From Aquibium microcysteis (lineage in GTDB: Bacteria; Pseudomonadota; Alphaproteobacteria; Rhizobiales; Rhizobiaceae), in NCBI RefSeq assembly GCF_014495845.1, contig NZ_CP061080.1, forward strand, positions 5,818,001 through 5,882,000: 64,000 nt of DNA, read 5' to 3'. Shown piece by piece: positions 15,540-24,578 of the stretch (position 1 is the stretch's first letter; every line of letters begins with the position of its first letter). Both the position numbers and the translations under genes were made by a program. Under the pieces are notes generated by a model. That model ran no database searches, had not been told where the DNA came from, and worked only from the letters and a program-made list of their open reading frames with translations.

Positions 15540-16190
15540 ATGAGTGGATTCGAAGCCTTTCACGAGGTGCTGTTCCCGGTCGCCGTCTCCTTCGGCGCGA
15601 CCGGCGGGCCGGCGCGGCGCAACGAGATCGTGCTCCTGACCTCCGGGCACGAGCGGCGCAACGCCCGCTTTGCCGATTCGCGGCGAAGCTACGATGCCGG
15701 GACCGGTCTGCGATCGCTCGAAGACGTGCACGACGTCGTCGCCTTCTTCGAGGCGCGGCGCGGCTCGCTGCACGGCTTCCGCTTCCGCGACCCGTTCGAC
15801 ATGAAGTCGTGCCGGCCGCACGAGACGCCGGCGGCGACCGACCAGCCGATCGGCACCGGGGACGGAACGTCTGCGGTCTTCCAGCTGTCGAAGACCTACG
15901 GGGACGGTGCCGACGCCTATCGAAGGCCCGTGGCCAAGCCGGTGGCCGGCAGCGTGCGGGTCGCGGTCGAGGGGATCGAGCAGCTGGCCGGGACGCAGTT
16001 CGGCGTCGACCACACGACCGGCGGCGTGACCTTTGTGGCCGGCCATGTGCCGGTCGGCGGAGCGGCGGTGACGGCGGGCTTTGCCTTCGACGTGCCCGTG
16101 CGCTTCGATGCCGAGCGGCTGACGGTGAGCCTCGCAGGCTTCCGCGCCGGCCAGATCCCAACGATTCCGCTGATCGAGATCCTGCCATGA
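15540..16190 (+). CDS. GTA g12: distal tail protein (DUF2460)
   Basis: A 216-aa DUF2460 protein. Hallmarks are FEAFHEVLFPVAVSFGATGG at the N-terminus, RRNEIVLLTSGHERRNARFA, FFEARRGSLHGFRFRDPFD and the C-terminal FDVPVRFDAERLTVSL. In RcGTA this protein forms part of the baseplate ring at the tail end. ATG 15540 follows GGGGAGCAGCCG. It overlaps g13 by four bases. Confidence 0.94.
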   Translation: MSGFEAFHEVLFPVAVSFGATGGPARRNEIVLLTSGHERRNARFADSRRSYDAGTGLRSLEDVHDVVAFFEARRGSLHGFRFRDPFDMKSCRPHETPAATDQPIGTGDGTSAVFQLSKTYGDGADAYRRPVAKPVAGSVRVAVEGIEQLAGTQFGVDHTTGGVTFVAGHVPVGGAAVTAGFAFDVPVRFDAERLTVSLAGFRAGQIPTIPLIEILP

Positions 16191-17077
16191 GCGACATCCC
16201 CGAAACGCTCGCAGCGCATCTGGCGCGGGAGGTGACGAGCCTGAGCCACTGCTGGCGGGTGACGCGGCGCGACGGCACCGTCAGCGGGTTCACCGACCAC
16301 GACCGGCCGCTGACGGTGGCGGGCACGTCCTTCGAGCCGCAGAGCGGCTTCACCGCGAGCGAGGCGCGCGAGACGCTGGGGCTTGCTGCCGACACGGTGG
16401 AGATCGAGGGCGCGATCAGCGCGGCGACGATCACCGCCGACGACATCGCCGCCGGCCGCTGGGACGGTGCGACGGTGGAGACGCTGCTGGTCAACTGGCG
16501 CGCGCCGGACCAGGCCGGGACGATCCGCACCCAGACGGTGGGGCGCATCACGCGGGCCGACAACCGCTTCGTGGCCGAACTGGACGGACCGGAAGCGGCG
16601 CTCGACCGGATCGGCGGACGCTGGTTCCGCCGCGCCTGCGACGCGGAGCTGGGCGACGAGCGCTGCGGTGTCGACCTCGACGATCCGGCCTTCAGCGCCG
16701 ACGGAACCGTCGCGGCGCTCGTTTCGGCCGATACGATCCGGGTGGACGGCCTCGACGCGTTTCCTTCCGGCTGGTTCGCGGAAGGGCGGCTGACGGCGAC
16801 GAGCGGGGCGTCGACCGGGGCGACGGTGCGGGTGCTGTCGCATCGTGTCTCGGGCGAGGGGACCGACCTCGTGCTATGGCGCGACGACGCCGGCCTGCCG
16901 GTGCCGGGCGACGGTTTCACGGTCGTGGCGGGCTGCGACAAGCGCTTTGCCACCTGCAAGGCGAAATTCGCCAACCACCTGAACTTCCGCGGCTTTCCGC
17001 ACCTGCCCGGCAACGACGCGGCCTATGGCTACGCGACCGAGGGCCAGGTGTTCGACGGCGCGCCGCTGGTGCCGTGA
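16187..17077 (+). CDS. GTA g13: baseplate hub protein (DUF2163)
   Basis: A 296-aa hub protein. The N-terminal domain (LAREVTSLSHCWRVTRRDG, GFTDHDRPL) is followed by the DUF2163 body. Two cysteine pairs near residues 149/158 (CDAELGDERC) and 248/255 (CDKRFATC) match the positions that bind an iron-sulfur cluster in related hub proteins (lambda gpL, RcGTA hub). The C-terminal KFANHLNFRGFPHLPGND is diagnostic. ATG 16187 overlaps the g12 stop (ATGA). Confidence 0.94.
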   Translation: MSDIPETLAAHLAREVTSLSHCWRVTRRDGTVSGFTDHDRPLTVAGTSFEPQSGFTASEARETLGLAADTVEIEGAISAATITADDIAAGRWDGATVETLLVNWRAPDQAGTIRTQTVGRITRADNRFVAELDGPEAALDRIGGRWFRRACDAELGDERCGVDLDDPAFSADGTVAALVSADTIRVDGLDAFPSGWFAEGRLTATSGASTGATVRVLSHRVSGEGTDLVLWRDDAGLPVPGDGFTVVAGCDKRFATCKAKFANHLNFRGFPHLPGNDAAYGYATEGQVFDGAPLVP

Positions 17078-17084
17078 GGCTGCC

Positions 17085-17528
17085 ATGACCCGACCGATCG
17101 ACGAGGCGATCGTTGCCGAGGCGCTCGCCTGGACGGGCACGCCCTACCGCCACCAGGGCACGCGCAGGGGCGTCGGCTGCGACTGCCTGGGCCTCGTGCG
17201 CGGCGTGTGGCGGGCGGTCTATGCCGCCGAACCGGAGGATCCCGGAGTCTATGCGCGCGACTGGAGCGAGGCGGGCAAGGGCGATCCGCTGATCGAGGCG
17301 GCGCGGCGGCACTGCGCCGAGAAGCCGCTGGCCGCGATGGTGCCCGGCGATCTGCTCGTGTTCCGCTGGAAGCCGCACTACGCGGCCAAGCACGCCGGAA
17401 TCCTGGTCGCGCCGGACCGGTTCGTCCACGCCTACGAAGGCCATGCGGTGACGGTGTCGCCGCTTGTGCCGCAATGGCGCCGCCGCATCGCCGGCGTCTT
17501 CGCCTTTCCCGAAAGACCGGAGGAATGA
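17085..17528 (+). CDS. GTA g14: NlpC/P60-family cell wall peptidase
   Basis: A 147-aa cysteine peptidase of the NlpC/P60 class. The catalytic Cys is C34 in GCDCLGLVRGVWR, with His partners in KHAGILVAP (H103) and VHAYEGH (H115). In RcGTA this baseplate enzyme cuts peptidoglycan of the recipient during DNA entry. ATG 17085 lies seven bases after the hub stop and the megatron gene follows after three bases, so the three are co-translated. Confidence 0.95.
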   Translation: MTRPIDEAIVAEALAWTGTPYRHQGTRRGVGCDCLGLVRGVWRAVYAAEPEDPGVYARDWSEAGKGDPLIEAARRHCAEKPLAAMVPGDLLVFRWKPHYAAKHAGILVAPDRFVHAYEGHAVTVSPLVPQWRRRIAGVFAFPERPEE

Positions 17529-17531
17529 GAC

Positions 17532-20500
17532 GTGGCCACCATCATCCTGCAGGCGGCCGGCGCCGCTCTGGGCGGCCTGCTCGGCGCGACCGGTGCCGCG
17601 ATCGGCACGGCGGCGGGCGCGATCGGCGGCTATCTGATCGACCGGGCGCTGATCGACTCGACGCGGCGCATCGAGGGGCCGCGGCTCGGCTCCGCGCAGG
17701 TGCTGACGGCCGAGGACGGTGCGCCGATGCCGAGGCTCTACGGCACGGCGCGGCTGGGCGCGACGCTGATCTGGGCGACGCGCTTCGAGGAGGCGAGGGA
17801 GACCAGCCGCCAGGGCTCGAAGGGCGGGCCGAAGGTGACGAGCTATTCCTATTTCGCCAATGCCGCCTTCGGGCTGTGCGAGGGACCGGTAGCGGCCATC
17901 CGCCGGGTCTGGGCCGACGGCCGGGAACTCGACCTCGACGCGGTGACGCTGCGGCTGCATCGGGGTACGGAAGACCAGCTGCCCGATCCGCTGATCGAGG
18001 CGAAGCAGGGCATCGGCAACGCGCCGGCCTATCGCGGCACCGCCTATGTCGTGTTCGAGCGGCTGCCGCTCGACGCGTTTGGCAACCGGCTGCCGCAGCT
18101 GCAGTTCGAGGTGATCCGGCCCATGGGCGGGCTCGGCGACAAAGTATCGGCGATGGTGCTGATCCCCGGCTCGACCGAATTCGGCTACGCGCCGCAAGCG
18201 GTCCGCCACAAGCGCCGCAAGGGTGAGGACACGATCGTCAACCGGCACGTGCTGCATGCGGCGACGGACTTTTCCGCCTCGCTCGACGAGTTGCAGGCGC
18301 TATGCCCGAACCTGAAGCACATCGCCCTGGTGGTGGCCTGGTTCGGCGACGATCTGCGCGCGGGCGCCTGCCGCATCCGTCCGGCGGTGACGGATCGGGA
18401 CGCGCCGGCCGTCGCGGCCCGGTGGCGGGTCGGCGACGTGACGGGCGATGCGGCGCCGGTGGTCTCGCAGGCCGGCGGGCGCGCGGCCTATGGCGGTTCG
18501 CCGTCGGACGACTCGATCGTGGCGGCGATCGGGGAACTGAAGGCGCGGGGCCTTGCCGTCACGCTCTATCCCTTCGTGATGATGGACGTGCCGGCCGGCA
18601 ACGGCCTGCCCGACCCGCATGGCGCGGCCGAACAGGCGGCCTATCCCTGGCGCGGCCGCATCACCTGCCATCCGGCGGCCGGCCGGCCGGGCAGCGTCGA
18701 TGGGACGGCTACGGCGCGCGCGCAGGTGGACGCCTTCTTCGGCACGGCGACGCCAGGGCAGTTCTCGCTTGCCGGCGGGCACGTGCACTTTTCCGGCGGC
18801 GGAGCCGACTGGGGCTATCGCCGCTTCGTGCTGCACCAGGCGAAGCTGGCCGCGCTGGCCGGCGGCGTCGACGCCTTCCTGATCGGCTCGGAACTGCGCG
18901 GGCTGACGACGGTGCGCGGCGCGGCCGACAGCTACCCGGCGGTCGAGGCGCTGTGCGACCTCGCGGCGGACGTGCGGGCGATGCTGGGGGCGGGAACGAA
19001 GCTCACCTACGGCGCGGACTGGAGCGAGTATTTCGGGCACCAGCCGCAGGACGGCTCCGGCAGCGTCTTCTTTCACCTCGACCCGCTGTGGGCGCACGGG
19101 GCGATCGACGCGGTCGGCATCGACGCCTACATGCCGCTCGCCGACTGGCGCGACGGCGACCATGACGGCTCGAACCCGGACGGTGCCGCAGGTCCGAGCG
19201 ATCCGGCCGCACTGCGGGCGGCGCTCAGCGGCGGCGAGGGCTACGATTGGTTCTACGCCGACGACGCAGACCGCCGTGCACGCATCCGCACCCCGATCGC
19301 GGACGGCGCCCATGGCAATGCCTGGGTGTTCCGCTTCAAGGACCTCTGGAACTGGTGGGCGAACCCGCATTTCGACCGGCCCGGAGGCGTGGAGGCGGCA
19401 GGCCCGACCGCCTGGACGCCGGGCGGCAAGCCGATCTGGCTGACGGAACTCGGCTGTCCGGCGATCGACAAGGGACCGAACCAGCCGAACGTCTTTTCCG
19501 ATCCGAAGTCGAGCGAGAGCGGCCTGCCGCATTTCTCCCATGGCGGGCGCGACGACCTCGCGCAGCGCCGTTTCATCGAGGCGCACCTCTCCTTCTGGAA
19601 TCCCGCGGCGCCGGGTTTCGCCCCGGAGGCGAACCCGCTCTCGCCCGTCTATGGCAGCCGCATGGTCGACCCGCAGCGGATCTACCTCTGGGCCTGGGAC
19701 GCGCGGCCCTTCCCGGCCTTTCCGCTGGCTTCCGACGTCTGGGGCGACGGCGGCAACTGGCTCGCCGGCCACTGGCTGAACGGAAGGCTGGGCAACCCGT
19801 CGTCCGGCGACCTCGTCGCGGCGATCCTGGCGGACCACGGCCTGGACGCGGGCGAGACGGACGGCGCGAGCGCCTGGGCGAGCGGCTACGTCATATCCGA
19901 ACCGACCTCGCCGCGCGCGGCGATCGAGCCCATCGCCGACCTGTTCGGGCTGTCGCTGCGCTTCGAGGACGGCCGCGTGTCGGCACGGCGGCGAGGAGCG
20001 GCGTCGGGTCCCGCGCTGGCGCTCGAGGCGCTGGTGCAGCCGGACGAGGGCGCCACGGTGACGGCAGTGCGCGCGCCCGACCACGCGCTGCCCGGCGAGG
20101 TGATCGTCGCCTTCCGCGACCCCTTGAGCGACCACGAGGCCGGTTCGGCGCGGCGCCGGCGCGACGGCGCGGCCGATCCCGGACAGGAGCGGCTGGGATT
20201 TGCCGGCTGCCTGGAGCCGCCGGTGGCGGAGGCGCTGGCGGCCGACTGGCTGAAGCGGCGCTGGCGCGAGCGCGAGGAGATCGCGTTTTCGCTTCCGGCG
20301 GGCGAGCGGCGGGTGCGTCCGGGCGCGCTGGTGCGGCTGCCGGCCGCCTTCGGCGCGGACGATCTGGTGGTGACGGAGATCGACGAAGGGCTGGTGCGGC
20401 AGGTGAAGGCCGTGCGGGTGGACCGGCTCGCGCCCGCCCGCATCGCCCCCACGCTCGGCGATGCCGCCCACGAGACCGCCCCGCCGCTCGCCGCGCCGGC

Positions 20501-21434
20501 GCTGCACCTGATCGACCTGCCGCTGACGTCTGGCATCGACGAGCCCTGGCGGGAACTGCGCATCGCCGCCTGGGCGAGACCGTGGCGCAGCCAGATCGTG
20601 CAGGTGTCCCCCGAAGACAGCGGCTTCGAGCAGCGGACGACGCTGCCGGACGCGGCCCGGCTCGGCGAACTGACCGGGCCGCTGGGACCCGGCGTGGCCG
20701 GACGGTTCGACCGGGGTACGACGATCGACGTTTCCCTCTCCGGTGGCGCGCTGCAGAGCATATCGGCGCTGCAGCAGCTCAATGGCGGCAACGCGGCGGC
20801 GATCCTGTCGCAGAGCGGGGCCTGGGAGGTGGTGCAGTTCGCGACGGCCGAGGAGGTCGCGCCGGAAGAGTGGCGGCTCCGCGGCCTGCTGCGCGGGCAG
20901 CTGGGAACCGAGGACGCGATGCGTTCGGGTGCCGCGGAAGGCGCGCCCTTCGTGCTGCTGGATGGCGCGGTGCCGTCAGCGGGGCTGAAGCCCGCGGAAG
21001 CCGGGCTGTCCCTCAACTGGCGGGTCGGGCCGGCGGGCGCGGAGCTGGAGAGCGACGTGTTCGCGGTCGAGACGGCCACCGGCGGATTGCGGGCGGCGCA
21101 GCCGCTGTCTCCGGTGCACCTGCGCGCGACCTGGACCGTCGGCGGCGACCTCGCGCTGACCTGGATCCGCCGCGGCCGGATCGGTGCCGACGGCTGGGAC
21201 GCCGACGAGATCCCGCTGGGCGAGGAGGCGGAGGCCTATCTCGTCGAGGTGCGGACGTCGGGCGGCACGATGAAGCGGTCGGCCGAAACGACCGCGCCGG
21301 CCTGGACATGGGACTCAGCAGCGATCACCGCGGATTTTCCCGGCGGCGGACCGGCGGTCGTGACCGTGCGCCAGAGGAAGCGGCCGGGCGGCCTTGCGGG
21401 ACTGCCCGCGACGCTCACGGTCGGACTGCCATGA
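17532..21434 (+). CDS. GTA g15: megatron / host-specificity baseplate protein
   Basis: The largest GTA protein, 1300 aa, typical size. The N-terminus is a Gly/Ala-rich hydrophobic segment (about residues 8-38) that in RcGTA plugs the tail channel. The middle carries the GTA TIM-barrel-like domain (for example FLIGSELRGLTTVRGAADSY and YGADWSEYFGHQPQDGSGS, about residues 450-510, and LTELGCPAIDKGPNQPNVFS near 640). The C-terminal third is a phage tail fibre-like domain ending in beta-rich repeats. It starts at GTG 17532 after AGGAATGAGAC. It should contact and possibly degrade surface sugar on recipients. Confidence 0.96.
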   Translation: MATIILQAAGAALGGLLGATGAAIGTAAGAIGGYLIDRALIDSTRRIEGPRLGSAQVLTAEDGAPMPRLYGTARLGATLIWATRFEEARETSRQGSKGGPKVTSYSYFANAAFGLCEGPVAAIRRVWADGRELDLDAVTLRLHRGTEDQLPDPLIEAKQGIGNAPAYRGTAYVVFERLPLDAFGNRLPQLQFEVIRPMGGLGDKVSAMVLIPGSTEFGYAPQAVRHKRRKGEDTIVNRHVLHAATDFSASLDELQALCPNLKHIALVVAWFGDDLRAGACRIRPAVTDRDAPAVAARWRVGDVTGDAAPVVSQAGGRAAYGGSPSDDSIVAAIGELKARGLAVTLYPFVMMDVPAGNGLPDPHGAAEQAAYPWRGRITCHPAAGRPGSVDGTATARAQVDAFFGTATPGQFSLAGGHVHFSGGGADWGYRRFVLHQAKLAALAGGVDAFLIGSELRGLTTVRGAADSYPAVEALCDLAADVRAMLGAGTKLTYGADWSEYFGHQPQDGSGSVFFHLDPLWAHGAIDAVGIDAYMPLADWRDGDHDGSNPDGAAGPSDPAALRAALSGGEGYDWFYADDADRRARIRTPIADGAHGNAWVFRFKDLWNWWANPHFDRPGGVEAAGPTAWTPGGKPIWLTELGCPAIDKGPNQPNVFSDPKSSESGLPHFSHGGRDDLAQRRFIEAHLSFWNPAAPGFAPEANPLSPVYGSRMVDPQRIYLWAWDARPFPAFPLASDVWGDGGNWLAGHWLNGRLGNPSSGDLVAAILADHGLDAGETDGASAWASGYVISEPTSPRAAIEPIADLFGLSLRFEDGRVSARRRGAASGPALALEALVQPDEGATVTAVRAPDHALPGEVIVAFRDPLSDHEAGSARRRRDGAADPGQERLGFAGCLEPPVAEALAADWLKRRWREREEIAFSLPAGERRVRPGALVRLPAAFGADDLVVTEIDEGLVRQVKAVRVDRLAPARIAPTLGDAAHETAPPLAAPALHLIDLPLTSGIDEPWRELRIAAWARPWRSQIVQVSPEDSGFEQRTTLPDAARLGELTGPLGPGVAGRFDRGTTIDVSLSGGALQSISALQQLNGGNAAAILSQSGAWEVVQFATAEEVAPEEWRLRGLLRGQLGTEDAMRSGAAEGAPFVLLDGAVPSAGLKPAEAGLSLNWRVGPAGAELESDVFAVETATGGLRAAQPLSPVHLRATWTVGGDLALTWIRRGRIGADGWDADEIPLGEEAEAYLVEVRTSGGTMKRSAETTAPAWTWDSAAITADFPGGGPAVVTVRQRKRPGGLAGLPATLTVGLP

Positions 21435-21517
21435 GACCTTTCGCGAGAACGATGCGCCGCCTGCTGCGATGGCGCCTCCGGACGCTCCCGATTTCCAGCC
21501 AGAACAGGAGACGTGCA

Positions 21518-21754
21518 ATGACCGAACAGAAACCCTGGTATCTCTCGCGTACCGTCTGGGCCTCGATCGTCACGATCGCGACCACGTTGGGCGGCGTGCT
21601 GGGCCTGCCGATCGCCGGCCTCGACAATTCGGCCGCGACGGATACGATACTGCAGGTCGCGGCCGCCATTTCGGGCGTCGTCGCGCTGTGGGGTCGGATC
21701 GTCGCGACGAGCAGGATCGGTCAGCCGCGGGCAGGCGGCGCAAGCGGGAGGTGA
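21518..21754 (+). CDS. Holin-like small membrane protein after the GTA cluster
   Basis: A 78-aa protein with two membrane segments (about residues 12-33 and 43-62) and a basic tail. The N-terminus KPWYLSRTVWASIVTIATTL resembles small proteins found next to endolysins in Rhizobium-type prophages and often taken to be holins. ATG 21518 has AGGAGA seven bases upstream. An ATG at 21431, overlapping the megatron stop, would add 29 basic residues and lacks a good site. Co-directional placement right after g15 suggests co-expression and a role in releasing particles; no endolysin is adjacent apart from the g14 peptidase. Confidence 0.7.
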   Translation: MTEQKPWYLSRTVWASIVTIATTLGGVLGLPIAGLDNSAATDTILQVAAAISGVVALWGRIVATSRIGQPRAGGASGR

Positions 21755-21827
21755 TGATGTCGCCGAAACGAACCACGGGACCGGGCCATTCATGCCCCGT
21801 TCAGAGGCGACGGACTATCAAGGCGGC

Positions 21828-22127
21828 ATGAAACATCACCTTGCTCCCTTGCGGCGCCTCGTGCCCGCGCTCATGCTTCTGGCGGTGGCGACGCCCGGAC
21901 ACGCGCAGCTGCCGCTGGCTCCGCTCGCCGCCCCGTCCCTGCTGCAGACGGCCGCCGCGGACTGCGGCGCGATCGGTCGGTCGGTTGCCGCCAGCGAAGG
22001 CGGCACGGTGCGCAGCGCCGTGGCGGAAGATCGCGGCGGGCGCACGGTCTGCGTCATCGTCTACACGGTGCCGGCCAATGGCGGGCAGCCTCCCCGCGTG
22101 GTGCGCAAGCAGGTGCCTGCGAATTAA
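21828..22127 (+). CDS. Small exported protein upstream of feuPQ
   Basis: A 99-aa precursor with a clear signal peptide (LVPALMLLAVATPGHA, cleavage near residue 26) and a small mature domain with two Cys (ADCGAIG, TVCVIVY) that may form a disulfide. The C-terminal VVRKQVPAN is basic. ATG 21828 follows AAGGCGGC. It lies 64 bases before feuP in the same direction; small secreted proteins in this place are common in rhizobia and may modulate the FeuPQ sensor. The family is not recognised with certainty. Confidence 0.75.
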   Translation: MKHHLAPLRRLVPALMLLAVATPGHAQLPLAPLAAPSLLQTAAADCGAIGRSVAASEGGTVRSAVAEDRGGRTVCVIVYTVPANGGQPPRVVRKQVPAN

Positions 22128-22191
22128 TTCACTGTGAAGAGGGCGGCGATCGTGCACAGGAGGCGCGTACCGATCGCGGGGCAGAGGAATC

Positions 22192-22857
22192 ATGCGCATA
22201 CTGGTTGTCGAGGACGACAAGAACCTGAACCGCCAGATCGTCGAGGCGCTGACGGAGGCGGGCTACGTCGTCGACCGCGCCTTCGACGGCGAGGAAGGCC
22301 ACTTCCTGGGCGATACCGAACCCTATGACGCGGTGGTGCTGGACATCGGCCTGCCGGAGATGGACGGCATCACGGTCGTCGAGAAATGGCGCCAGGCGGG
22401 CCGCAAGATGCCCGTGCTGATGCTGACGGCGCGCGACCGCTGGAGCGACAAGGTGGCGGGCATCGACGCCGGCGCGGACGACTATGTGGCCAAGCCCTTC
22501 CACATCGAGGAGGTGCTCGCCCGCCTGCGGGCGCTGATCCGTCGCGCCGCCGGCCATGCCTCGTCCGAACTGGTCTGCGGACCGCTCCGGCTCGATACCA
22601 AGGCCTCGCGGGCGGAAGTGGACGGACAGACCCTGAAACTGACGTCGCACGAGTTCCGTCTGCTCGCCTATCTGATGCACCACATGGGCGAGGTGGTGTC
22701 GCGCACCGAACTGGTGGAGCACCTCTACGACCAGGATTTCGACCGCGATTCCAACACGGTGGAAGTCTTCGTCGGGCGGCTGCGCAAGAAGATGGGCGTC
22801 GACCTGATCGAGACCGTGCGCGGCATGGGCTATCGCATCCGCGAGCAGCAGGGTTGA
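22192..22857 (+). CDS. feuP: OmpR/PhoP-family response regulator FeuP
   Basis: A 221-aa regulator. The receiver domain has the acidic pair VVEDDKN, phospho-acceptor D51 (VVLDIGLPEMDG), T/K residues in MLTARD and VAKPFH. The C-terminal winged helix (about residues 125-218) contains LTSHEFRLLAYLMHHMGEVV and the closing IETVRGMGYRIRE. Sequence and pairing with the next kinase fit rhizobial FeuP, which controls cyclic glucan export (ndvA) and osmotic adaptation in Sinorhizobium. The kinase start follows the stop after 34 bases. Confidence 0.88.
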   Translation: MRILVVEDDKNLNRQIVEALTEAGYVVDRAFDGEEGHFLGDTEPYDAVVLDIGLPEMDGITVVEKWRQAGRKMPVLMLTARDRWSDKVAGIDAGADDYVAKPFHIEEVLARLRALIRRAAGHASSELVCGPLRLDTKASRAEVDGQTLKLTSHEFRLLAYLMHHMGEVVSRTELVEHLYDQDFDRDSNTVEVFVGRLRKKMGVDLIETVRGMGYRIREQQG

Positions 22858-22891
22858 CGCGGACCCGCGCAACGGCCGTGGGAGAGATCGG

Positions 22892-24250
22892 GTGAAGTTC
22901 GGCCTGAGATCGCTGTCCTTTCGCGTCGTGACCTTCTCGACGCTGTGGGCGGTCGCTGCCCTCGTGGTGATCGCCACGCTGATCTCCGCCCTCTACCGCG
23001 ATGCGGCCGAACGCGGCTTCCACGATCTCCTGACCGCGCATCTCTACAGCCTGGTGACGACGGTGGGGATCTCGCCGGATGGGGCGCTGGACGGCGCGCC
23101 CGATCTGTACGACCTGAAGTTCGCGCAGCCCGGCTCCGGCTGGTACTGGGCCGTCGAGCCTGTGTCGGCCGGCGTGACGGGGGTGATCCGGTCGCCGTCG
23201 ATGACGGGTGGAATCGCGGCGCCCAGCGTGGCCGAGGTTCCCTTCGACAGCCAGTTCCAGCGGCTCTACCAGGCGCAGGGCCTGAGGGGAGAGCAGGTCG
23301 ACGTCCTGGAGAACGACTTCATCCTGGACGCGAATAACCGGATCGCCCGCTTTCGCGTGATGGGCAACCGCAGCGAACTCGAGTTCCAGATCTCCGACTT
23401 CGAGACGCAGCTCTATTCCTACCTCTCGGTCTTCGGCGTCTCGATGATCGCCGTCAACGCACTGGTGATCCTGTTCGGTCTGCGGCCGCTGGACAAGGTG
23501 CGCACCGCGCTCTCGCAGGTGCGCGAGGGAACGGCGAGCCGGCTCGACGGCAAGTTCCCGTCCGAGATCGAACCTCTGGCCAACGAGACGAACGCGCTGA
23601 TCGAGAACAACCGGCGGATCGTCGAGCGTTCGCGCACGCAGGTGGGCAACCTCGCGCATTCGCTGAAGACGCCGGTGGCGGTGCTGCTGAACGAAGGCCG
23701 CGCCATGGGCGGGGCCAAGGGCGCACTGATCGTCGAGCAGGCCTCGGCCATGCAACAGCAGGTGGAGCACTACCTCCAGCGCGCGCGCATCGCCGCGCAG
23801 CGCGACAGCGTCGTCTACCGCACGCCCACCCGCGAGGCGCTGCAGCGTCTCGTGCGCGTGTTCCGCAAGGTCGACGCGACGATCGAACTCGCTTTCGACG
23901 AGCCCGGCCGCGAGGTGATCTTCGCCGGGGAGCGCGAGGATTTCGAGGAGATCACCGGCAACCTGCTCGAGAATGCGATGAAATGGGCCAGGAGCCGCGC
24001 CCGCGTAAGTCTCGGCGAAAAGGCGGGCGCGGTGCTCCTGACCATCGAGGACGACGGCCCGGGCATCCCCGAGGACAAGGCGCGCGAGGCGTTGCGGCGC
24101 GGCAGGCGGCTCGACGAGAGCAAGCCCGGAACCGGCCTCGGCCTGTCGATCGTCAACGACCTCGTGCGCGAGTATGGCGGCGAGCTCAGACTGCTGCGGT
24201 CGGACCTCGGCGGGCTGAAGGCGGAGGTGCGGCTGCCGGGCCCGGGGTGA
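22892..24250 (+). CDS. feuQ: Sensor histidine kinase FeuQ
   Basis: A 452-aa membrane kinase. The first membrane segment is at about residues 12-33, a periplasmic sensor region spans about 35-180, the second membrane segment (MIAVNALVILFG) is near 185-200, and then HAMP. H256 lies in NLAHSLKTPVAVLLNE, the N-box in NLLENAMKWA, and G-boxes in IEDDGPGIPED and GTGLGLSIV. It starts at GTG 22892 with GGAGAGATCGG upstream. Together with FeuP it forms the envelope/osmotic stress two-component system typical of Hyphomicrobiales. Confidence 0.88.
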   Translation: MKFGLRSLSFRVVTFSTLWAVAALVVIATLISALYRDAAERGFHDLLTAHLYSLVTTVGISPDGALDGAPDLYDLKFAQPGSGWYWAVEPVSAGVTGVIRSPSMTGGIAAPSVAEVPFDSQFQRLYQAQGLRGEQVDVLENDFILDANNRIARFRVMGNRSELEFQISDFETQLYSYLSVFGVSMIAVNALVILFGLRPLDKVRTALSQVREGTASRLDGKFPSEIEPLANETNALIENNRRIVERSRTQVGNLAHSLKTPVAVLLNEGRAMGGAKGALIVEQASAMQQQVEHYLQRARIAAQRDSVVYRTPTREALQRLVRVFRKVDATIELAFDEPGREVIFAGEREDFEEITGNLLENAMKWARSRARVSLGEKAGAVLLTIEDDGPGIPEDKAREALRRGRRLDESKPGTGLGLSIVNDLVREYGGELRLLRSDLGGLKAEVRLPGPG

Positions 24251-24578
24251 GGCCCCGAAGCCAAGTCCGGTCCGGCGGCGATCGAATGACGAAGCCGGCG
24301 CAGTGTGGCGGCTCGTGCGCCATCCGGCGGTTGACCTCCATCGACACGGTCGCCGCGCGTGGAGCGAAGATGCCGTCGTCATGGGCGTGGCCATAGCGAA
24401 CGCGGAGCAGCTCCTCTTCATGCGCCGGCATATCCGGAACCGGACGGAACGGTCGCCGTTCACACCCTGCAGGAAGAGCATGTCCCCGGTGCCCGTGCGG
24501 CCTTTCGCCCGGGCCAAAATTCCGACATACATGAACCCTATCGGGCCGGTTCGGCCGGCGGATGAGACAGGAGAGCGG
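24251..24578. other. Intergenic stretch between feuQ and lipoprotein gene
   Basis: About 330 bases with no gene I can support. Short frames exist on both strands but lack ribosome sites and resemble nothing known. No terminator hairpin with a T-run is seen after feuQ. The right part (from about 24520) is slightly AT-rich and probably holds the promoter of the lipoprotein gene. Confidence 0.4.

Noticed and set aside
4131..21754. Interpretation as an integrated prophage
   Set aside because: No integrase, repressor, replication, att repeats or separate endolysin, and gene order is that of RcGTA-type clusters.
21757..21831. 24-codon frame overlapping the holin-like gene stop
   Set aside because: Too short, no hydrophobic or conserved feature, and coding status cannot be supported.
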